Shown here one piece after another: positions 23,758 through 33,329 of a stretch of DNA of 64,000 nt (position 1 is the stretch's first letter; each line of letters starts with the position of its first letter). The position numbers and the translations under genes are program-made. This DNA comes from Rhizobium lentis (GTDB lineage: Bacteria; Pseudomonadota; Alphaproteobacteria; Rhizobiales; Rhizobiaceae): positions 620,001 through 684,000 of the forward strand of contig NZ_CP071455.1 of NCBI RefSeq assembly GCF_017352135.1. Reading direction: 5' to 3'. Under the pieces are notes generated by a model. The model worked only from the letters and a program-made list of their open reading frames with translations. It had not been told where the DNA came from and did no database searches.

Positions 23758-24732
23758 ATGAAAAGCAGACTGGCAACGATAATTTGCACCGCAGCCGCGA
23801 TCATGGCGACGACGGCGGTCGCGCACGCCCAGACGGTATTGAAGTGGGCGCATGTCTATGAAACCTCGGAGCCCTTCCACACGGATTCCGTCTGGGCTGC
23901 CGAAGAAATCGCCAAGCGCACCGACGGCCGCTACAAGATCGAGGTCTATCCGGCCTCGCAGCTCGGCAAAGAAGCCGACATCAACCAGGGCCTGAAGCTC
24001 GGCACGGTCGACATCATCATCTCAGGCTCGAGCTTTGCAGCGCGCGACTACAAGCCGATCGGCGTCACCTACTTCCCCTATATCTTCCGCAGCCCCGATC
24101 ACCTGATCGCCTATACGAAGAGCGACGTCTTCAAGCGTCTCGCCAAGGGCTATGAGGATAAGACCGGCAACCATATCGCCGCCGTCAGCTATTACGGCAC
24201 GCGCCACACGACCTCGAACAAGCCGATCGCAAAATGCGCCGACATGCAGGGCCTGAAGATCCGCGTGCCCGACGTTCCGGCCTATCTCGCCATGCCGCGC
24301 GCCTGCGGCGCCAACACAACGCCGATCGCCTTCGCCGAGGTCTATCTCGCTTTGCAGAACGGCACGGTCGAGGCGCAGGAAAACCCGCTGACGACGATCG
24401 AGGCGAAGAAGTTCTACGAAGTTCAGAAGAACATCATCCTCACCGGCCATATCGTCGACCACCTGAACACTGTCATCTCCAAGACGCGGTGGGCGAGCCT
24501 TTCCGACGAGGACAAGAAGATCTTCGGTGAGGTTATGCAGGCCGCCGCCGAGCGCACCACCAAGACGATCGCCGGCAAGGAAAACACCCTCGTCGCGACC
24601 TTCAAGGAAAAGGGCCTGAACGTCGCCGAAGTCGACAAAACCGATTTCGAAAAGACCGTGATGGAAAAGGTGAAGTTCGAGGACTTCGGCTATGAAAAGG
24701 CCGATTGGGAAGCGATCCGGGCGATTCAGTAA
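23758..24732 (+). CDS. dctP: TRAP transporter solute-binding protein (DctP)
   Basis: The start has a GGGAGGAGCG site. The 324-residue protein has a Sec signal peptide (residues 1-24, cleaved after AHA) and the DctP fold: LKWAHVYETSEPFHTDSVWA early, the carboxylate-binding arginine in MQGLKIRVPDVPAYLAM, and ALQNGTVEAQENPLTTIEA. TRAP systems take up organic and sugar acids with a sodium gradient. The neighbouring L-idonate-type dehydrogenase makes a sugar acid the best guess for the ligand. Confidence 0.88.
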   Translation: MKSRLATIICTAAAIMATTAVAHAQTVLKWAHVYETSEPFHTDSVWAAEEIAKRTDGRYKIEVYPASQLGKEADINQGLKLGTVDIIISGSSFAARDYKPIGVTYFPYIFRSPDHLIAYTKSDVFKRLAKGYEDKTGNHIAAVSYYGTRHTTSNKPIAKCADMQGLKIRVPDVPAYLAMPRACGANTTPIAFAEVYLALQNGTVEAQENPLTTIEAKKFYEVQKNIILTGHIVDHLNTVISKTRWASLSDEDKKIFGEVMQAAAERTTKTIAGKENTLVATFKEKGLNVAEVDKTDFEKTVMEKVKFEDFGYEKADWEAIRAIQ

Positions 24733-24790
24733 AACTCGCTGCGCGACGTCCCCACGTCGCGCTCGTCCCAAGCCCGCCAACCCTTCCTTC

Positions 24791-24862
24791 GTCATGCTCG
24801 GGCTTGTCCCGAGCATCTGCCCACGTCGATACACAGCAAATCCTCGGCACAAGGCCGAGGAT
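24791..24862. repeat. Rhizobial palindromic intergenic element (double hairpin)
   Basis: Two perfect 9-base-pair hairpins with five-base loops sit in tandem: ATGCTCGGG / CCCGAGCAT (24794-24816) and ATCCTCGGC / GCCGAGGAT (24840-24862). The sequence is of the RIME/RPE kind dispersed in Rhizobiales. It lies between dctP and dctQ in an otherwise tight operon and may attenuate or stabilise the message. Confidence 0.75.
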
Positions 24863-24949
24863 GAAGTCGGGGAAGGAACGATCCCAGCAGCTCTCAGGTC
24901 GCGTCGCCCAAGCCCCGCGCCCTTCTTCCCAACCCAGACAAGGCCGATC

Positions 24950-25522
24950 ATGTCGCAAGAAATTCATACGCCAATCACGGCCGAGGAAATCGGCCACGAA
25001 TTCGAGGGGCACGCGCCGACGGCAAATGTCGCGGATTATGCCATCGAGGACTGGATCACGCTGATCGTCTTCTGGCTGATGGCGGGCTGCGTCTTCCTGC
25101 AGTTCTTCACGCGCTATGTGCTGAACGACAGCTATGCATGGACCGAGGAAATCGCCATCAACTGCCTGATCGGCGTCGTCTTTCTCGGTTCCGCCATGTG
25201 CGTGCGCATGTCGCGGCATATTCAGGTTGATGTCTTCTATCACTATATGCCGGCGGGCCTGGCGCGCGTGCTCGCGACCTTCGTCGATATCGTCCGCATC
25301 GGCTTCTTCGCTTATGGCTGCTATCTGATGTGGCGTTACGTCGAGATCGTCGCCGACGAGCAGATGGTCACCATCGAGCTGCCGCGCAACATCGTTTTCT
25401 ACTCCGTTCTCGTCGCCTTCGTGCTGATGCTGGTCCGCGCGATCATTGTCTTCATCGCCAATATGCGTCGCGGCTATTCCGTCCTGGAGCGGCCCGAAGA
25501 ATTCCAGAGTGTGGAGGGGTGA
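24950..25522 (+). CDS. dctQ: TRAP transporter small permease (DctQ)
   Basis: The frame opens far upstream through the palindromic element; ATG 24950 (MSQEIHTPITAEEIGHEFEG) is the sensible start, giving 190 residues. Four membrane helices are predicted, beginning near residue 33 (WITLIVFWLMAGCVFLQFFT), with the conserved YAWTEEIAI segment typical of DctQ. It forms the membrane complex with DctM, whose gene follows after four bases. Confidence 0.85.
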   Translation: MSQEIHTPITAEEIGHEFEGHAPTANVADYAIEDWITLIVFWLMAGCVFLQFFTRYVLNDSYAWTEEIAINCLIGVVFLGSAMCVRMSRHIQVDVFYHYMPAGLARVLATFVDIVRIGFFAYGCYLMWRYVEIVADEQMVTIELPRNIVFYSVLVAFVLMLVRAIIVFIANMRRGYSVLERPEEFQSVEG

Positions 25523-25526
25523 TCCG

Positions 25527-26933
25527 ATGCTACTGCTTCTTGGCTCGTTTCTGCTGCTGATGCTGGTCGGCGTGCCCGTCGCCATCTCGATGGCCGTCGC
25601 ATCCGTCCTCTATATCGTCCTTTACGGGGTGGCGCCCGATATCATCGTCGCCCAGCGCATGATCGCCGGCGTCGAAAGCTTCCCGCTGCTCGCTGTGCCC
25701 TTCTTCATCTTGGCTGGCAACCTGATGAATTCCGCCGGCGTCACTGGCCGCATCTATTCCTTCGCGGTCGCGCTGGTCGGCTGGATGAAGGGCGGACTGG
25801 CGCAGGTCAATATCATCGGCTCCGTCATCTTCTCCGGCATGTCGGGCACAGCCCTTGCCGATGCGGCCGGCATCGGCACGATCGAGATCAAGGCGATGAA
25901 GGATCACGGCTATCCGGTCGAGGCAGCAGTCGGCGTCACCGCCGCCTCCGCAACGCTCGGGCCAATCTTCCCGCCGTCCCTGCCATTCGTGATCTACGGC
26001 ATGATGGCGAACGTCTCGATCGGCGCTCTGTTCATGGCCGGCATCCTGCCCGGCGTCGTCATGACACTGCTGATGATGGTCACCGTCGCCGCCTTCGCCT
26101 ACCGCAAGCGCTGGGGCTCGGATGCACCCTTCGATGTCCGCCAGCTTCTGTCGGCGGGACTCGAAATCGTCGTCGTCTTCATGGTGCCGGTGGCGATCTA
26201 TCTGATGATGCGCGCCGGCCTCTCGATGAATGCCGCCGCCGGCATTGCCCTTGCCATACTTCTGGCGCTCGACTGGTATTTCAGCTTCTCCGCCGTCATG
26301 GCGCTGATGACCCCGGTCATTCTGATCGGCGGCATGACGATGGGCTGGTTCACGCCGACGGAGGCCGCGGTCGCGGCCGTGCTCTGGTCGCTGTTCCTCG
26401 GCCTCGTGCGCTACCGCACGATGACGCTTTCGACGCTCGCCAAGGCAAGCTTCGATACGATCGAGACGACGGCATCCGTTCTCTTCATCGTCACGGCGGC
26501 ATCGGTCTTCGCCTGGCTTCTGACGGTCAGCCAGGCGGCACAGCTGCTTTCGGATGCGATCCTGTCGATCACCGACAATAAATGGGTGTTCCTCATCCTG
26601 GTGAACCTCTTGATGCTCTTCGTCGGCTGCTTCCTGGATACGATCGCGGCGATCACCATCCTCGTGCCGATTCTTCTGCCTATCGTCGCAAGGTTCGGCA
26701 TCGATCCGGTTCAGTTCGGCCTGATCATGACGCTGAACCTGATGATCGGCCTGCTGCATCCGCCGCTCGGCATGGTGCTCTTCGTCCTGTCGCGAGTGGC
26801 GAAACTTTCGGTCGAACGCACCACCATGGCGATTCTGCCCTGGCTGGTGCCGCTCTTCCTGGCGCTGATCCTGATCACCTTCGTGCCGGCCATATCGCTC
26901 TGGCTGCCGGAACAGGTCGGGCTCTTGAGATAG
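25527..26933 (+). CDS. dctM: TRAP transporter large permease (DctM)
   Basis: ATG 25527 has a GGAGGGG site and gives 468 residues with about 12 membrane helices. Conserved TRAP signatures are present: SFPLLAVPFFILAGNLMN, GSVIFSGMSGTALADAAGIG, ASATLGPIFPPSLPFVIYG, and a second half ending LNLMIGLLHPPLGMVLFVLS. It is the sodium-coupled translocation subunit. The next gene starts nine bases later, so transport and oxidation of the substrate are co-expressed. Confidence 0.9.
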   Translation: MLLLLGSFLLLMLVGVPVAISMAVASVLYIVLYGVAPDIIVAQRMIAGVESFPLLAVPFFILAGNLMNSAGVTGRIYSFAVALVGWMKGGLAQVNIIGSVIFSGMSGTALADAAGIGTIEIKAMKDHGYPVEAAVGVTAASATLGPIFPPSLPFVIYGMMANVSIGALFMAGILPGVVMTLLMMVTVAAFAYRKRWGSDAPFDVRQLLSAGLEIVVVFMVPVAIYLMMRAGLSMNAAAGIALAILLALDWYFSFSAVMALMTPVILIGGMTMGWFTPTEAAVAAVLWSLFLGLVRYRTMTLSTLAKASFDTIETTASVLFIVTAASVFAWLLTVSQAAQLLSDAILSITDNKWVFLILVNLLMLFVGCFLDTIAAITILVPILLPIVARFGIDPVQFGLIMTLNLMIGLLHPPLGMVLFVLSRVAKLSVERTTMAILPWLVPLFLALILITFVPAISLWLPEQVGLLR

Positions 26934-26942
26934 GAGGGCAGG

Positions 26943-27977
26943 ATGCAGACGCGTCTGGCACGGCTTTACCGGAAGGGCGATCTCAGGATCGAAACCGACA
27001 GCGTTCCCGCTCCCGGTCCGGGCGAGGTGCTTCTGAAAATGGCGGCCGCGGGCATCTGCGGCTCCGACCTGCATTATTATCAGGACGGCGGCTTCGGGCC
27101 GGTCAGAGTGTGCGAGCCGATCATCCCCGGTCACGAGGCCTCGGGGATCGTCAGCCAGACGGGGGAGGGGGTCGACCTCGAAGCCGGCACGCTGGTGGCG
27201 GTCAATCCGAGCCAGCCCTGCGGCCACTGCGAATATTGCGGCAAGGGGCTGCCGATCCACTGCCTCGACATGCGCTTCATGGGCAGCGCCATGCGCCTGC
27301 CGCATGAGCAGGGCATGTTCCGGCAGTGGCTGGTGGTGCCGGCCAGGCAATGTTTCGAATCGGGAGCCGCGACGACGCCTGCGGAAGCGGCCTGCAGCGA
27401 GCCGCTATCAGTCTGCCTGCATGCCGCATCGCGCGCCGGAGAGATAGCGGGCAAACGCATCCTCATCACCGGCGCTGGCCCGATCGGCTGCCTGATGGTT
27501 GCCGCCGCCCATCATCACGGCGCAGCCGAGATCGTCGTGACCGATCTTGCCGATGCCGCGCTGGAGAGAGCAGAAGCGATGGGCGCCAGCCGCACGATCA
27601 ATGTTTCCGGAGGGCCTGCGACGCTTGCCGAATTCGAGGCGGGAAAAGGCTATTTCGATCTCGTGTTCGAATGCTCGGCCGCAGCACCGGCGATCCACAG
27701 CGCAATTGCGGCGATCAGGCCGCGCGGCACGATCGTTCAGATCGGCGTCACGGGAGAGATCCCGGTGCCGCTCAACGCCATCGTCGGCAAGGAGCTGCAG
27801 ATCCACGGCACCCAGCGCTTCCACGAGGAATTCGCCACCGCCGTCGCGCTGATCGCAAGCCGCAGCATCGACGTGAAGCCGATCATCAGCCACAGCCTGC
27901 CGCTGGAAGAGGCGAACGCAGCCTTCATCCTCGCCGGGGACCGCACGGCGGCCTGTAAGGTGCAGCTTACGTTTTAG
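26943..27977 (+). CDS. idnD: Zinc-dependent L-idonate 5-dehydrogenase-like enzyme
   Basis: The 344-residue medium-chain dehydrogenase has catalytic zinc ligands Cys39, His64 and Glu65 (GICGSDLHYY, IPGHEASGIV), a full structural zinc site (Cys93, 96, 99, 107) and the Rossmann motif GAGPIGCLMVAAA near 176. The overall pattern is closest to L-idonate 5-dehydrogenase, which oxidises L-idonate to 5-keto-D-gluconate. Linkage to a TRAP importer and an Ldh-family oxidoreductase supports sugar-acid catabolism. The precise substrate is an inference from family resemblance. Confidence 0.8.
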   Translation: MQTRLARLYRKGDLRIETDSVPAPGPGEVLLKMAAAGICGSDLHYYQDGGFGPVRVCEPIIPGHEASGIVSQTGEGVDLEAGTLVAVNPSQPCGHCEYCGKGLPIHCLDMRFMGSAMRLPHEQGMFRQWLVVPARQCFESGAATTPAEAACSEPLSVCLHAASRAGEIAGKRILITGAGPIGCLMVAAAHHHGAAEIVVTDLADAALERAEAMGASRTINVSGGPATLAEFEAGKGYFDLVFECSAAAPAIHSAIAAIRPRGTIVQIGVTGEIPVPLNAIVGKELQIHGTQRFHEEFATAVALIASRSIDVKPIISHSLPLEEANAAFILAGDRTAACKVQLTF

Positions 27978-28162
27978 AGCAGGGGCGCGTGTTGCCGCAC
28001 CGTCGACCGGTTGGCGCCCGCGCGAATTGAAATCATGCCCTTGCCAAAACCGTCGGCAGGCGAAGGACGCGCTCTTCATCAAGCATCAAGCAATTAGATT
28101 CACATAAACGTAGCTGTTGTTGATTATCTCCGTCGCCGTCTTGGTTGGCTCAGAGTTCGGCG

Positions 28163-29302
28163 ATGGATCTTGCTACGGTTCTTCTTCTCCACAAATCATC
28201 GTTCATCGTTGGCGCATTATGCTTTTTCTATATGAGATGGCGGTCCCGGGAGCCCGGCCTCGAACTTCTCGCGGTCGGCGATTGTTTCCTCGCCTTCGCC
28301 TCCACGCTCGCGGGAATGGGCGAACAGGGCTCCCTTCCCTATGAAATCTGGACCTTCGGGAGCTTTTCCGTCGGCGTGACCGGCTACGCGTTGATGGCTG
28401 TGGGGACCATCCGGTTAAGCGGGCGCCGGCGTGAGCTTTCGGATTGGCTACTGGTGACGGCCGCGCTGGCTCTGTCGATTGTTGTCGGTATGACCCATTT
28501 GTATCTCGACAATCAATCGCGGGCCGCGATATTCAACGCAAACGCTTCAATCTTCCTCTTCATCTCCGCCGGCGCCATTTCAGTGGATTTTTTCGGTGAT
28601 CGCCTGCCGGGAAGAATCGGTCTGGCCGCGTCGCTTATGGCCGCGATGATGTTCTCGGCATTGGTCGTCCTCGGGGTGGCTTTCCCGGAATATGGTCCGA
28701 TCGCCCCGCGGAACGCCTTCTTCATGCTCATCATCTGCCACTTCTCGGTTGCGCTGTTCGTCGTTGTTCTCGTGCAAGAAAGGGCGGAGGCCAAGCTTAG
28801 TCGTCTTGCAAATACCGATGCCCTGACCGGCATTCCTAACCGCCAGAACTTCCTTGCCTGCCTCCCGCGGCAGCTCAGGCAGGGAGACGGCTTCATCATG
28901 ATGGACATCGACCACTTCAAGTCGGTCAATGACCGGCATGGTCACGAGATCGGTGACGCCGTCCTTGTCGGCGTCGCGCAGACCATCGCCGCCGCCGCCG
29001 GACGCGAGCTGCTGCTCGCCCGCCTCGGCGGGGAAGAGTTCGCGTTGTTCCTGCGCGATCAGACCGAGGAAACTCTGGTCGCGACGGCCGACCAGATCCG
29101 GCGAAAGATCAAGACCCTGGCGTTTGACGTTGGCGCCGGGACCGTGACGCCGACCGTAAGCGCGGGCGTTGCCCTGTGGAGCGATGAATGCGACGCGACG
29201 AAGCTGCGCGATCGTGCGGACCAGGCGCTTTACCGGGCGAAGAGGGCGGGGCGCGACAGGGTCGAGACATACGCTGCCGAAAGCGTCGCTGCGCTCAGCT
29301 GA
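28163..29302 (+). CDS. Membrane-bound diguanylate cyclase
   Basis: Using ATG 28163 the protein has 379 residues. About seven hydrophobic helices cover residues 1-210 (FIVGALCFFYMRW, WLLVTAALALSIVVGMTHLY, FMLIICHFSVALFVVVLV). A GGDEF domain follows with DALTGIPNRQNFL, FIMMDIDHFKSVNDRHGHEI and an intact GGEEF active-site motif, then SAGVALW. It should make cyclic di-GMP from two GTP in response to a membrane cue. There is no EAL domain. It stands alone and converges with another cyclase. Confidence 0.88.
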   Translation: MDLATVLLLHKSSFIVGALCFFYMRWRSREPGLELLAVGDCFLAFASTLAGMGEQGSLPYEIWTFGSFSVGVTGYALMAVGTIRLSGRRRELSDWLLVTAALALSIVVGMTHLYLDNQSRAAIFNANASIFLFISAGAISVDFFGDRLPGRIGLAASLMAAMMFSALVVLGVAFPEYGPIAPRNAFFMLIICHFSVALFVVVLVQERAEAKLSRLANTDALTGIPNRQNFLACLPRQLRQGDGFIMMDIDHFKSVNDRHGHEIGDAVLVGVAQTIAAAAGRELLLARLGGEEFALFLRDQTEETLVATADQIRRKIKTLAFDVGAGTVTPTVSAGVALWSDECDATKLRDRADQALYRAKRAGRDRVETYAAESVAALS

Positions 29303-29452
29303 GTTCCTGGGAAAGTCCGATGTGCAACCCTTCAGCTCACGAATGCAATAGGAAGATATACGTCCCTGTGCCGGACGACTTCGCCCACGAGCTCGACGCC
29401 GCTGCTTTCAGATCGGAAGCTGGTGAGCCGCATGGCCGATACGCGGCATCTT

Positions 29453-30751
29453 CTACCGCCGGGCGGCGATCTGCTCGGACGGTGCGGCTTGTTGCGACCG
29501 GCGGAAGACGCAGACCTGATTGCGCCCCCCTTCCTTGGCGCGATAAAGCGCCATATCGGCCTCGTGCTGAAGATTCGCGAGCGAAATATCGGCGTCGAGC
29601 GCCGATTTCAAAGCGACGCCGACGCTCAGCGTCACCGACGGGCCGACGCCGGAGCCGGGATTGGGAAGGGCGGCGGCTTCCACGCTCTCCCGGATGCGCC
29701 TGGCAATCGCCATGGCTTCTTCTTCCTCGACATCGGGAAGCACGATCAAGAATTCCTCACCGCCGTGCCGGGAGACGAGGTCGCGGTCGGCGCGCACGCA
29801 GCTTTGGATGATGCCGGCGACCTTGACGAGGCAGCGGTCGCCCTCACCATGGCCGAGCTTGTCGTTCAGCGCCTTGAAGTGATCGATGTCGCACATGAGC
29901 ATGGCCGCGACGCCGGTTTGGCCGCCGCCACGCCAAAGACGCTCGAGCGTCTCCATCATCCAGCGCCGGTTGGCAATGCCCGTCAGCGGATCGGTTCTGG
30001 CGAGCCGCTCCAATCGGGCGTTCGCATCGGCCAGTTCCGCGACACGACGCTGGTCCCTGCAGTCCAGGAGAAATGTCTTCTGCGCCAGGATGTTCATCGT
30101 GCGCCTGGCAACCACCGTCGCGATGATGCCGCAGGAAAAGAACAGAGTGCCGGCAACGACGCTGCCCGCTTCCGCAAGCGGGTTGTACCACTGAAAAACA
30201 AAATAGAGGCAGAGGGCGTAACAGGCGATCGCGATCGTCCACGCCAGCGGCACGCTGAAGATGGTGATCGCACTCGTTGCTACGAACAGCATGATGGTCA
30301 AATGCCGCTCGTAGAATTCGCCGCCGGCAAAGACGCCGACGAGCGCCACCGATAGAAGAATGAGGCCCATTCCGCCGAGAAGCGATGCGCGCTGAAGCCA
30401 GGCCGGGCGCGGCTTACGCCAGATCAGGGCAGTGAAAATTGCCGCCGGCGGCAAAAGGCAGGCCGGAGCGACCATAGAGAGAGCGACATCATGGGGAAGC
30501 AGGATGGCGTTTAGCGCCAGCGTCAGCACATCGACGAAAGCGACCCATGTCATCCAGGAACGCATGACCTTCGCGGTCTGGCGCCATGACCTTTCTTCAT
30601 ACCGCCGGCGCAGATCGCCCGAGAGGCGAATGTCGCGGGTGCGGCCCGACAAAAGGCGCTCGACCTCTTCGGCCATCGCGGCATTCAGCGGCCGCGGCGA
30701 GAAGGACCCGGCTGCAGAACCTTCGGAGGAAGTGCTCTTGGCATCAGTCAT
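29453..30751 (-). CDS. Membrane-bound diguanylate cyclase
   Basis: ATG 30751 (MTDAKSTSSEGSAAGSFSPR) gives 432 residues. A soluble N-terminus of about 75 residues is followed by six helices (MTWVAFVDVLTLALNAILLP to GTLFFSCGIIATVVA). The GGDEF domain (TDPLTGIANRRWMMETLERL, MLMCDIDHFKALNDKLGHGE) has an intact GGEEF motif and the closing TLSVGVALKSA strand. It should synthesise cyclic di-GMP. Its 3' end faces that of the other cyclase; the two differ in membrane domain and so probably sense different signals. Confidence 0.88.
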   Translation of the reverse strand: MTDAKSTSSEGSAAGSFSPRPLNAAMAEEVERLLSGRTRDIRLSGDLRRRYEERSWRQTAKVMRSWMTWVAFVDVLTLALNAILLPHDVALSMVAPACLLPPAAIFTALIWRKPRPAWLQRASLLGGMGLILLSVALVGVFAGGEFYERHLTIMLFVATSAITIFSVPLAWTIAIACYALCLYFVFQWYNPLAEAGSVVAGTLFFSCGIIATVVARRTMNILAQKTFLLDCRDQRRVAELADANARLERLARTDPLTGIANRRWMMETLERLWRGGGQTGVAAMLMCDIDHFKALNDKLGHGEGDRCLVKVAGIIQSCVRADRDLVSRHGGEEFLIVLPDVEEEEAMAIARRIRESVEAAALPNPGSGVGPSVTLSVGVALKSALDADISLANLQHEADMALYRAKEGGRNQVCVFRRSQQAAPSEQIAARR

Positions 30752-30903
30752 CACCGGATTATCTAGCCGCGATCGAAAGCTCGGCAAGGCTCGTGCGCAA
30801 ACGTCCGAAATCATATGTTGATATTTTGTAAACAAGATTCCTCTCGCGATCTGTGCGAGATCGTCTCGATCATGCTACCAACCGTCTTGGGAGAGGGGGC
30901 AGG

Positions 30904-32598
30904 ATGAGACTCAAGCTTGTAGCAGTTGCGGTCGCGGCGCTGGCGCCGGTGGTCACGATGCTCGCCTATAACGAGATCGCGCTCCGCCATCAGCGGAACG
31001 AGGAAGTGCGCGCATCCGCAGCACAGGCGGCAAGACAAGCATCGTCGGAAGTCGAAAGGATCGTCGAAGGCTCGCACGCGCTTCTCGTTTCGGTCTCCGC
31101 CATGCCCTCCGTCCGGCATCTTGACGTCAGCGCCTGCAACCAGGCCCTCAAGTCGGTCGCCGACAACATTCCGAACGTCAGCACCCTCTTCGTCATTGGT
31201 CTCGACGGGCGGCCGGTCTGCGGCAGCACGGCATTTCCCGACGGTGTGACATTCTCCGATCGCGACTATTTCCAGCAGATACTGAAGACCAGGGTCTTCA
31301 CCGTCGGCACCTACACCCAAAGCCGCCTTTCCGACAAGCATGTCCTGCCGCTCGCAATGCCCTTGATGGAGGGCGGCATCTTCAAGGCCATCATCGTCAG
31401 CGGCATCCGGATGGATTGGCTGCAGAACCGCATCACCGAGCGCGGCATCGCCTCCGGCGACACGGTGACCATTGCCGACGGCAAGGGAACCATCGTCGCG
31501 CGGGTTCCGGATGCCGAGCAGTTTGTCGGCACCGCCATCCCCGAGGCATATCAGCCGCTGATCCACGCCGAACAGCCCGACGTGATCGAGGTCGCAAGCC
31601 AGGACGGGACCGAGCGCATCCTCGGCTATCGGCCGATAGCGCTGCCTTCCAGCCCTCTCTATGTCAGCGCCGGCTTCTCGAAACGGGAAGCCTTCGCGCC
31701 GATCAACCGGGCGACGCTGACGAACACGCTCGCAATTATCGGCGGCGCGCTGTTTTCCTTCCTCGCCGCGATCTTCATCGGCAACCGTTTCATCCTCGTG
31801 CCGATCTCGCGGATCGCCGACGTGATGGAGAAGTGGCGCAACGGCCAGACGACAGCGCGAACCGGCATGACCGGATCCGACGAACTGGCCGTCGTCGGCG
31901 CGACCTTCGACCGACTGCTTGACGAACTGGATGAGCAGCGACACCAGAACGAAGAGGCGGAGGAGGAGCGCATCCTTCTCGTCCGCGAGTTGGCCCACCG
32001 GGTCAAGAACGGCTTTACCCTCGTCCAGGCGATCGCCCGGCAGACCTTCTCGCGCTCCGATCCCGAAAGATACAATTCCTTCGCCGAAAGGCTCGCTGCG
32101 CTCGCCGGCACCTATGATCTCATCCTGTCGCGGGAGGGATCGGCCTCATCCATCCGAGACATCGTCTCCGCCGCCCTGCGGGCGCATGTCGCCTCAGAGG
32201 CGGAGCGCATTCGCCTCGACGGGCCGGAAGTGGTTCTGCCGGCGGATACGGCTTTGCCGCTTTCCCTCGTGATCCATGAACTCGCTACCAACGCGACGAA
32301 ATATGGAAGCCTCGGAAGCGAGGATGGAACGGTCGCGATTGCATGGAAGCACGAGGGCGGACGCGTCTTTCTTCTCTGGACAGAAACCGGCGGATCCCCG
32401 GTGTCGGCGCCGACGAAAAGGGGCTTCGGTTCGGTGCTCATAGAGCGCGCCTTCCCCGCCAAGGCGCAGGCGCGGTCGCACTCCGACTTCCGGCCTGAAG
32501 GTCTTGTCTTCGAAGTTATATTCTCGGCGGGGGAACCTGCTGCGAAGGGGGAAGTTGAAACTTCAGATAGGCATATGGTGCATTCGAGCAAAACATGA
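30904..32598 (+). CDS. Membrane sensor histidine kinase with periplasmic Cache-like domain, HAMP and HWE/HisKA_2 core
   Basis: ATG 30904 has a good purine-rich site; the protein has 564 residues. One helix lies at 4-22, a periplasmic double-Cache-like sensor at about 35-265 (FSDRDYFQQILKTRVFTVGT is typical), a second helix at 272-294, and a HAMP linker at 295-345. The phospho-acceptor is His365 (VRELAHRVKNGFTLVQAIAR). The catalytic domain has LSLVIHELATNATKYGSL and the WTETGG motif that names HWE kinases. Its last four bases overlap the receiver gene, so the two form a signalling pair. Confidence 0.88.
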   Translation: MRLKLVAVAVAALAPVVTMLAYNEIALRHQRNEEVRASAAQAARQASSEVERIVEGSHALLVSVSAMPSVRHLDVSACNQALKSVADNIPNVSTLFVIGLDGRPVCGSTAFPDGVTFSDRDYFQQILKTRVFTVGTYTQSRLSDKHVLPLAMPLMEGGIFKAIIVSGIRMDWLQNRITERGIASGDTVTIADGKGTIVARVPDAEQFVGTAIPEAYQPLIHAEQPDVIEVASQDGTERILGYRPIALPSSPLYVSAGFSKREAFAPINRATLTNTLAIIGGALFSFLAAIFIGNRFILVPISRIADVMEKWRNGQTTARTGMTGSDELAVVGATFDRLLDELDEQRHQNEEAEEERILLVRELAHRVKNGFTLVQAIARQTFSRSDPERYNSFAERLAALAGTYDLILSREGSASSIRDIVSAALRAHVASEAERIRLDGPEVVLPADTALPLSLVIHELATNATKYGSLGSEDGTVAIAWKHEGGRVFLLWTETGGSPVSAPTKRGFGSVLIERAFPAKAQARSHSDFRPEGLVFEVIFSAGEPAAKGEVETSDRHMVHSSKT

Positions 32599-32951
32599 AA
32601 ACCAAGGTAGTCGTGGTCGAGGACGAACCCCTGCTGCTGATGATGGCGGTCGAAATCGTCGAGGAAGCCGGCTTAGAGGCGCTCGAGGCACGTGATGCCG
32701 ACGAGGCGCTCCTGCTCCTCGAGCGAGTCGCGGGCATCCGGATCCTTCTGACCGATATCGACATGCCGGGAAGCATGGACGGGTTGAAGCTGGCCCGGGC
32801 GGTTCGCGACCGCTGGCCGCCCGTGGAAATCATCATCGTCTCCGGCATGAAGCAGCCCGACGCCGATGAACTGCCGGAGCGCGGCGTCTTCTTCTCGAAG
32901 CCCTACGATACCAGGCAGCTTTCCGATACGCTCGTCCGCATGGCTGCCTGA
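32595..32951 (+). CDS. Single-domain response regulator, partner of the upstream kinase
   Basis: The ATG overlaps the kinase stop (ATGA). The 118-residue receiver is complete: acidic pocket EDE near residue 9 (VVVVEDEPLLLM), phosphoacceptor Asp at LLTDIDMPGSMDG, Ser in IIIVSGM, and the conserved lysine in FFSKPYD. With no output domain it must act by protein contact or in a phosphorelay, as is common for partners of HWE kinases. Confidence 0.88.
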   Translation: MKTKVVVVEDEPLLLMMAVEIVEEAGLEALEARDADEALLLLERVAGIRILLTDIDMPGSMDGLKLARAVRDRWPPVEIIIVSGMKQPDADELPERGVFFSKPYDTRQLSDTLVRMAA

Positions 32952-32955
32952 AGAG

Positions 32956-33011
32956 TGTCGCGCAAAAGTGTGCAGCGGTTTAGCCAGGCAAAGCGTGAAA
33001 CGCTTTTGCCG
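32956..33011. repeat. Degenerate copy of a dispersed rhizobial repeat
   Basis: The stretch containing AAGTGTGCAGCGGTT (32966-32980) matches, in reverse orientation, the core of the repeat at 43537-43585. A short inverted repeat (AAGCG/CGCTT, about 32991-33005) follows it. It fills the space after the kinase/receiver operon. Confidence 0.5.
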
Positions 33012-33094
33012 AGACATGCGTGAAACCAGCGGCGCATCCAATGCATCCTTTTGGAATCTGGCGCGTTTTGTCTGCTCCAGCAGAGGAGACGAAC

Positions 33095-33280
33095 ATGTCC
33101 AAACGTGAACTCGTAGATACCGGCACCGACAAGCGCTACGTCCGCCGCGACGATCAAGGCCGTTTCAAGGAGTCGGACGATGTCGGCCGCTCGTTGTCCG
33201 CGGACAAACGGCGTAAGGCAAAGAGCGCTGCGAAGCCCGGCGAAGGCGACCGCGGCGACCGCCAGCCGAGGAAACATTGA
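33095..33280 (+). CDS. Small, highly charged conserved-type protein
   Basis: ATG 33095 has a GAGGAGA site. The 61-residue product (MSKRELVDTGTDKRYVRRDD and onward) is mostly Lys, Arg, Asp and Gly, with no hydrophobic core, so it is probably disordered. The DKRYVRRDDQGRFKESDDVG portion is like small rhizobial proteins seen in many genomes; their role is unknown. Confidence 0.65.
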   Translation: MSKRELVDTGTDKRYVRRDDQGRFKESDDVGRSLSADKRRKAKSAAKPGEGDRGDRQPRKH

Positions 33281-33329
33281 GACCAATCCGGGGCAGGCGG
33301 TCGAAACCGTCGCTCCGGTGTCTTGATTG

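Noticed and set aside
25530..27350. 606-codon minus-strand frame over dctM and idnD
   Set aside because: His/Arg/Asp-rich antisense product, typical of a shadow of membrane-protein codons.
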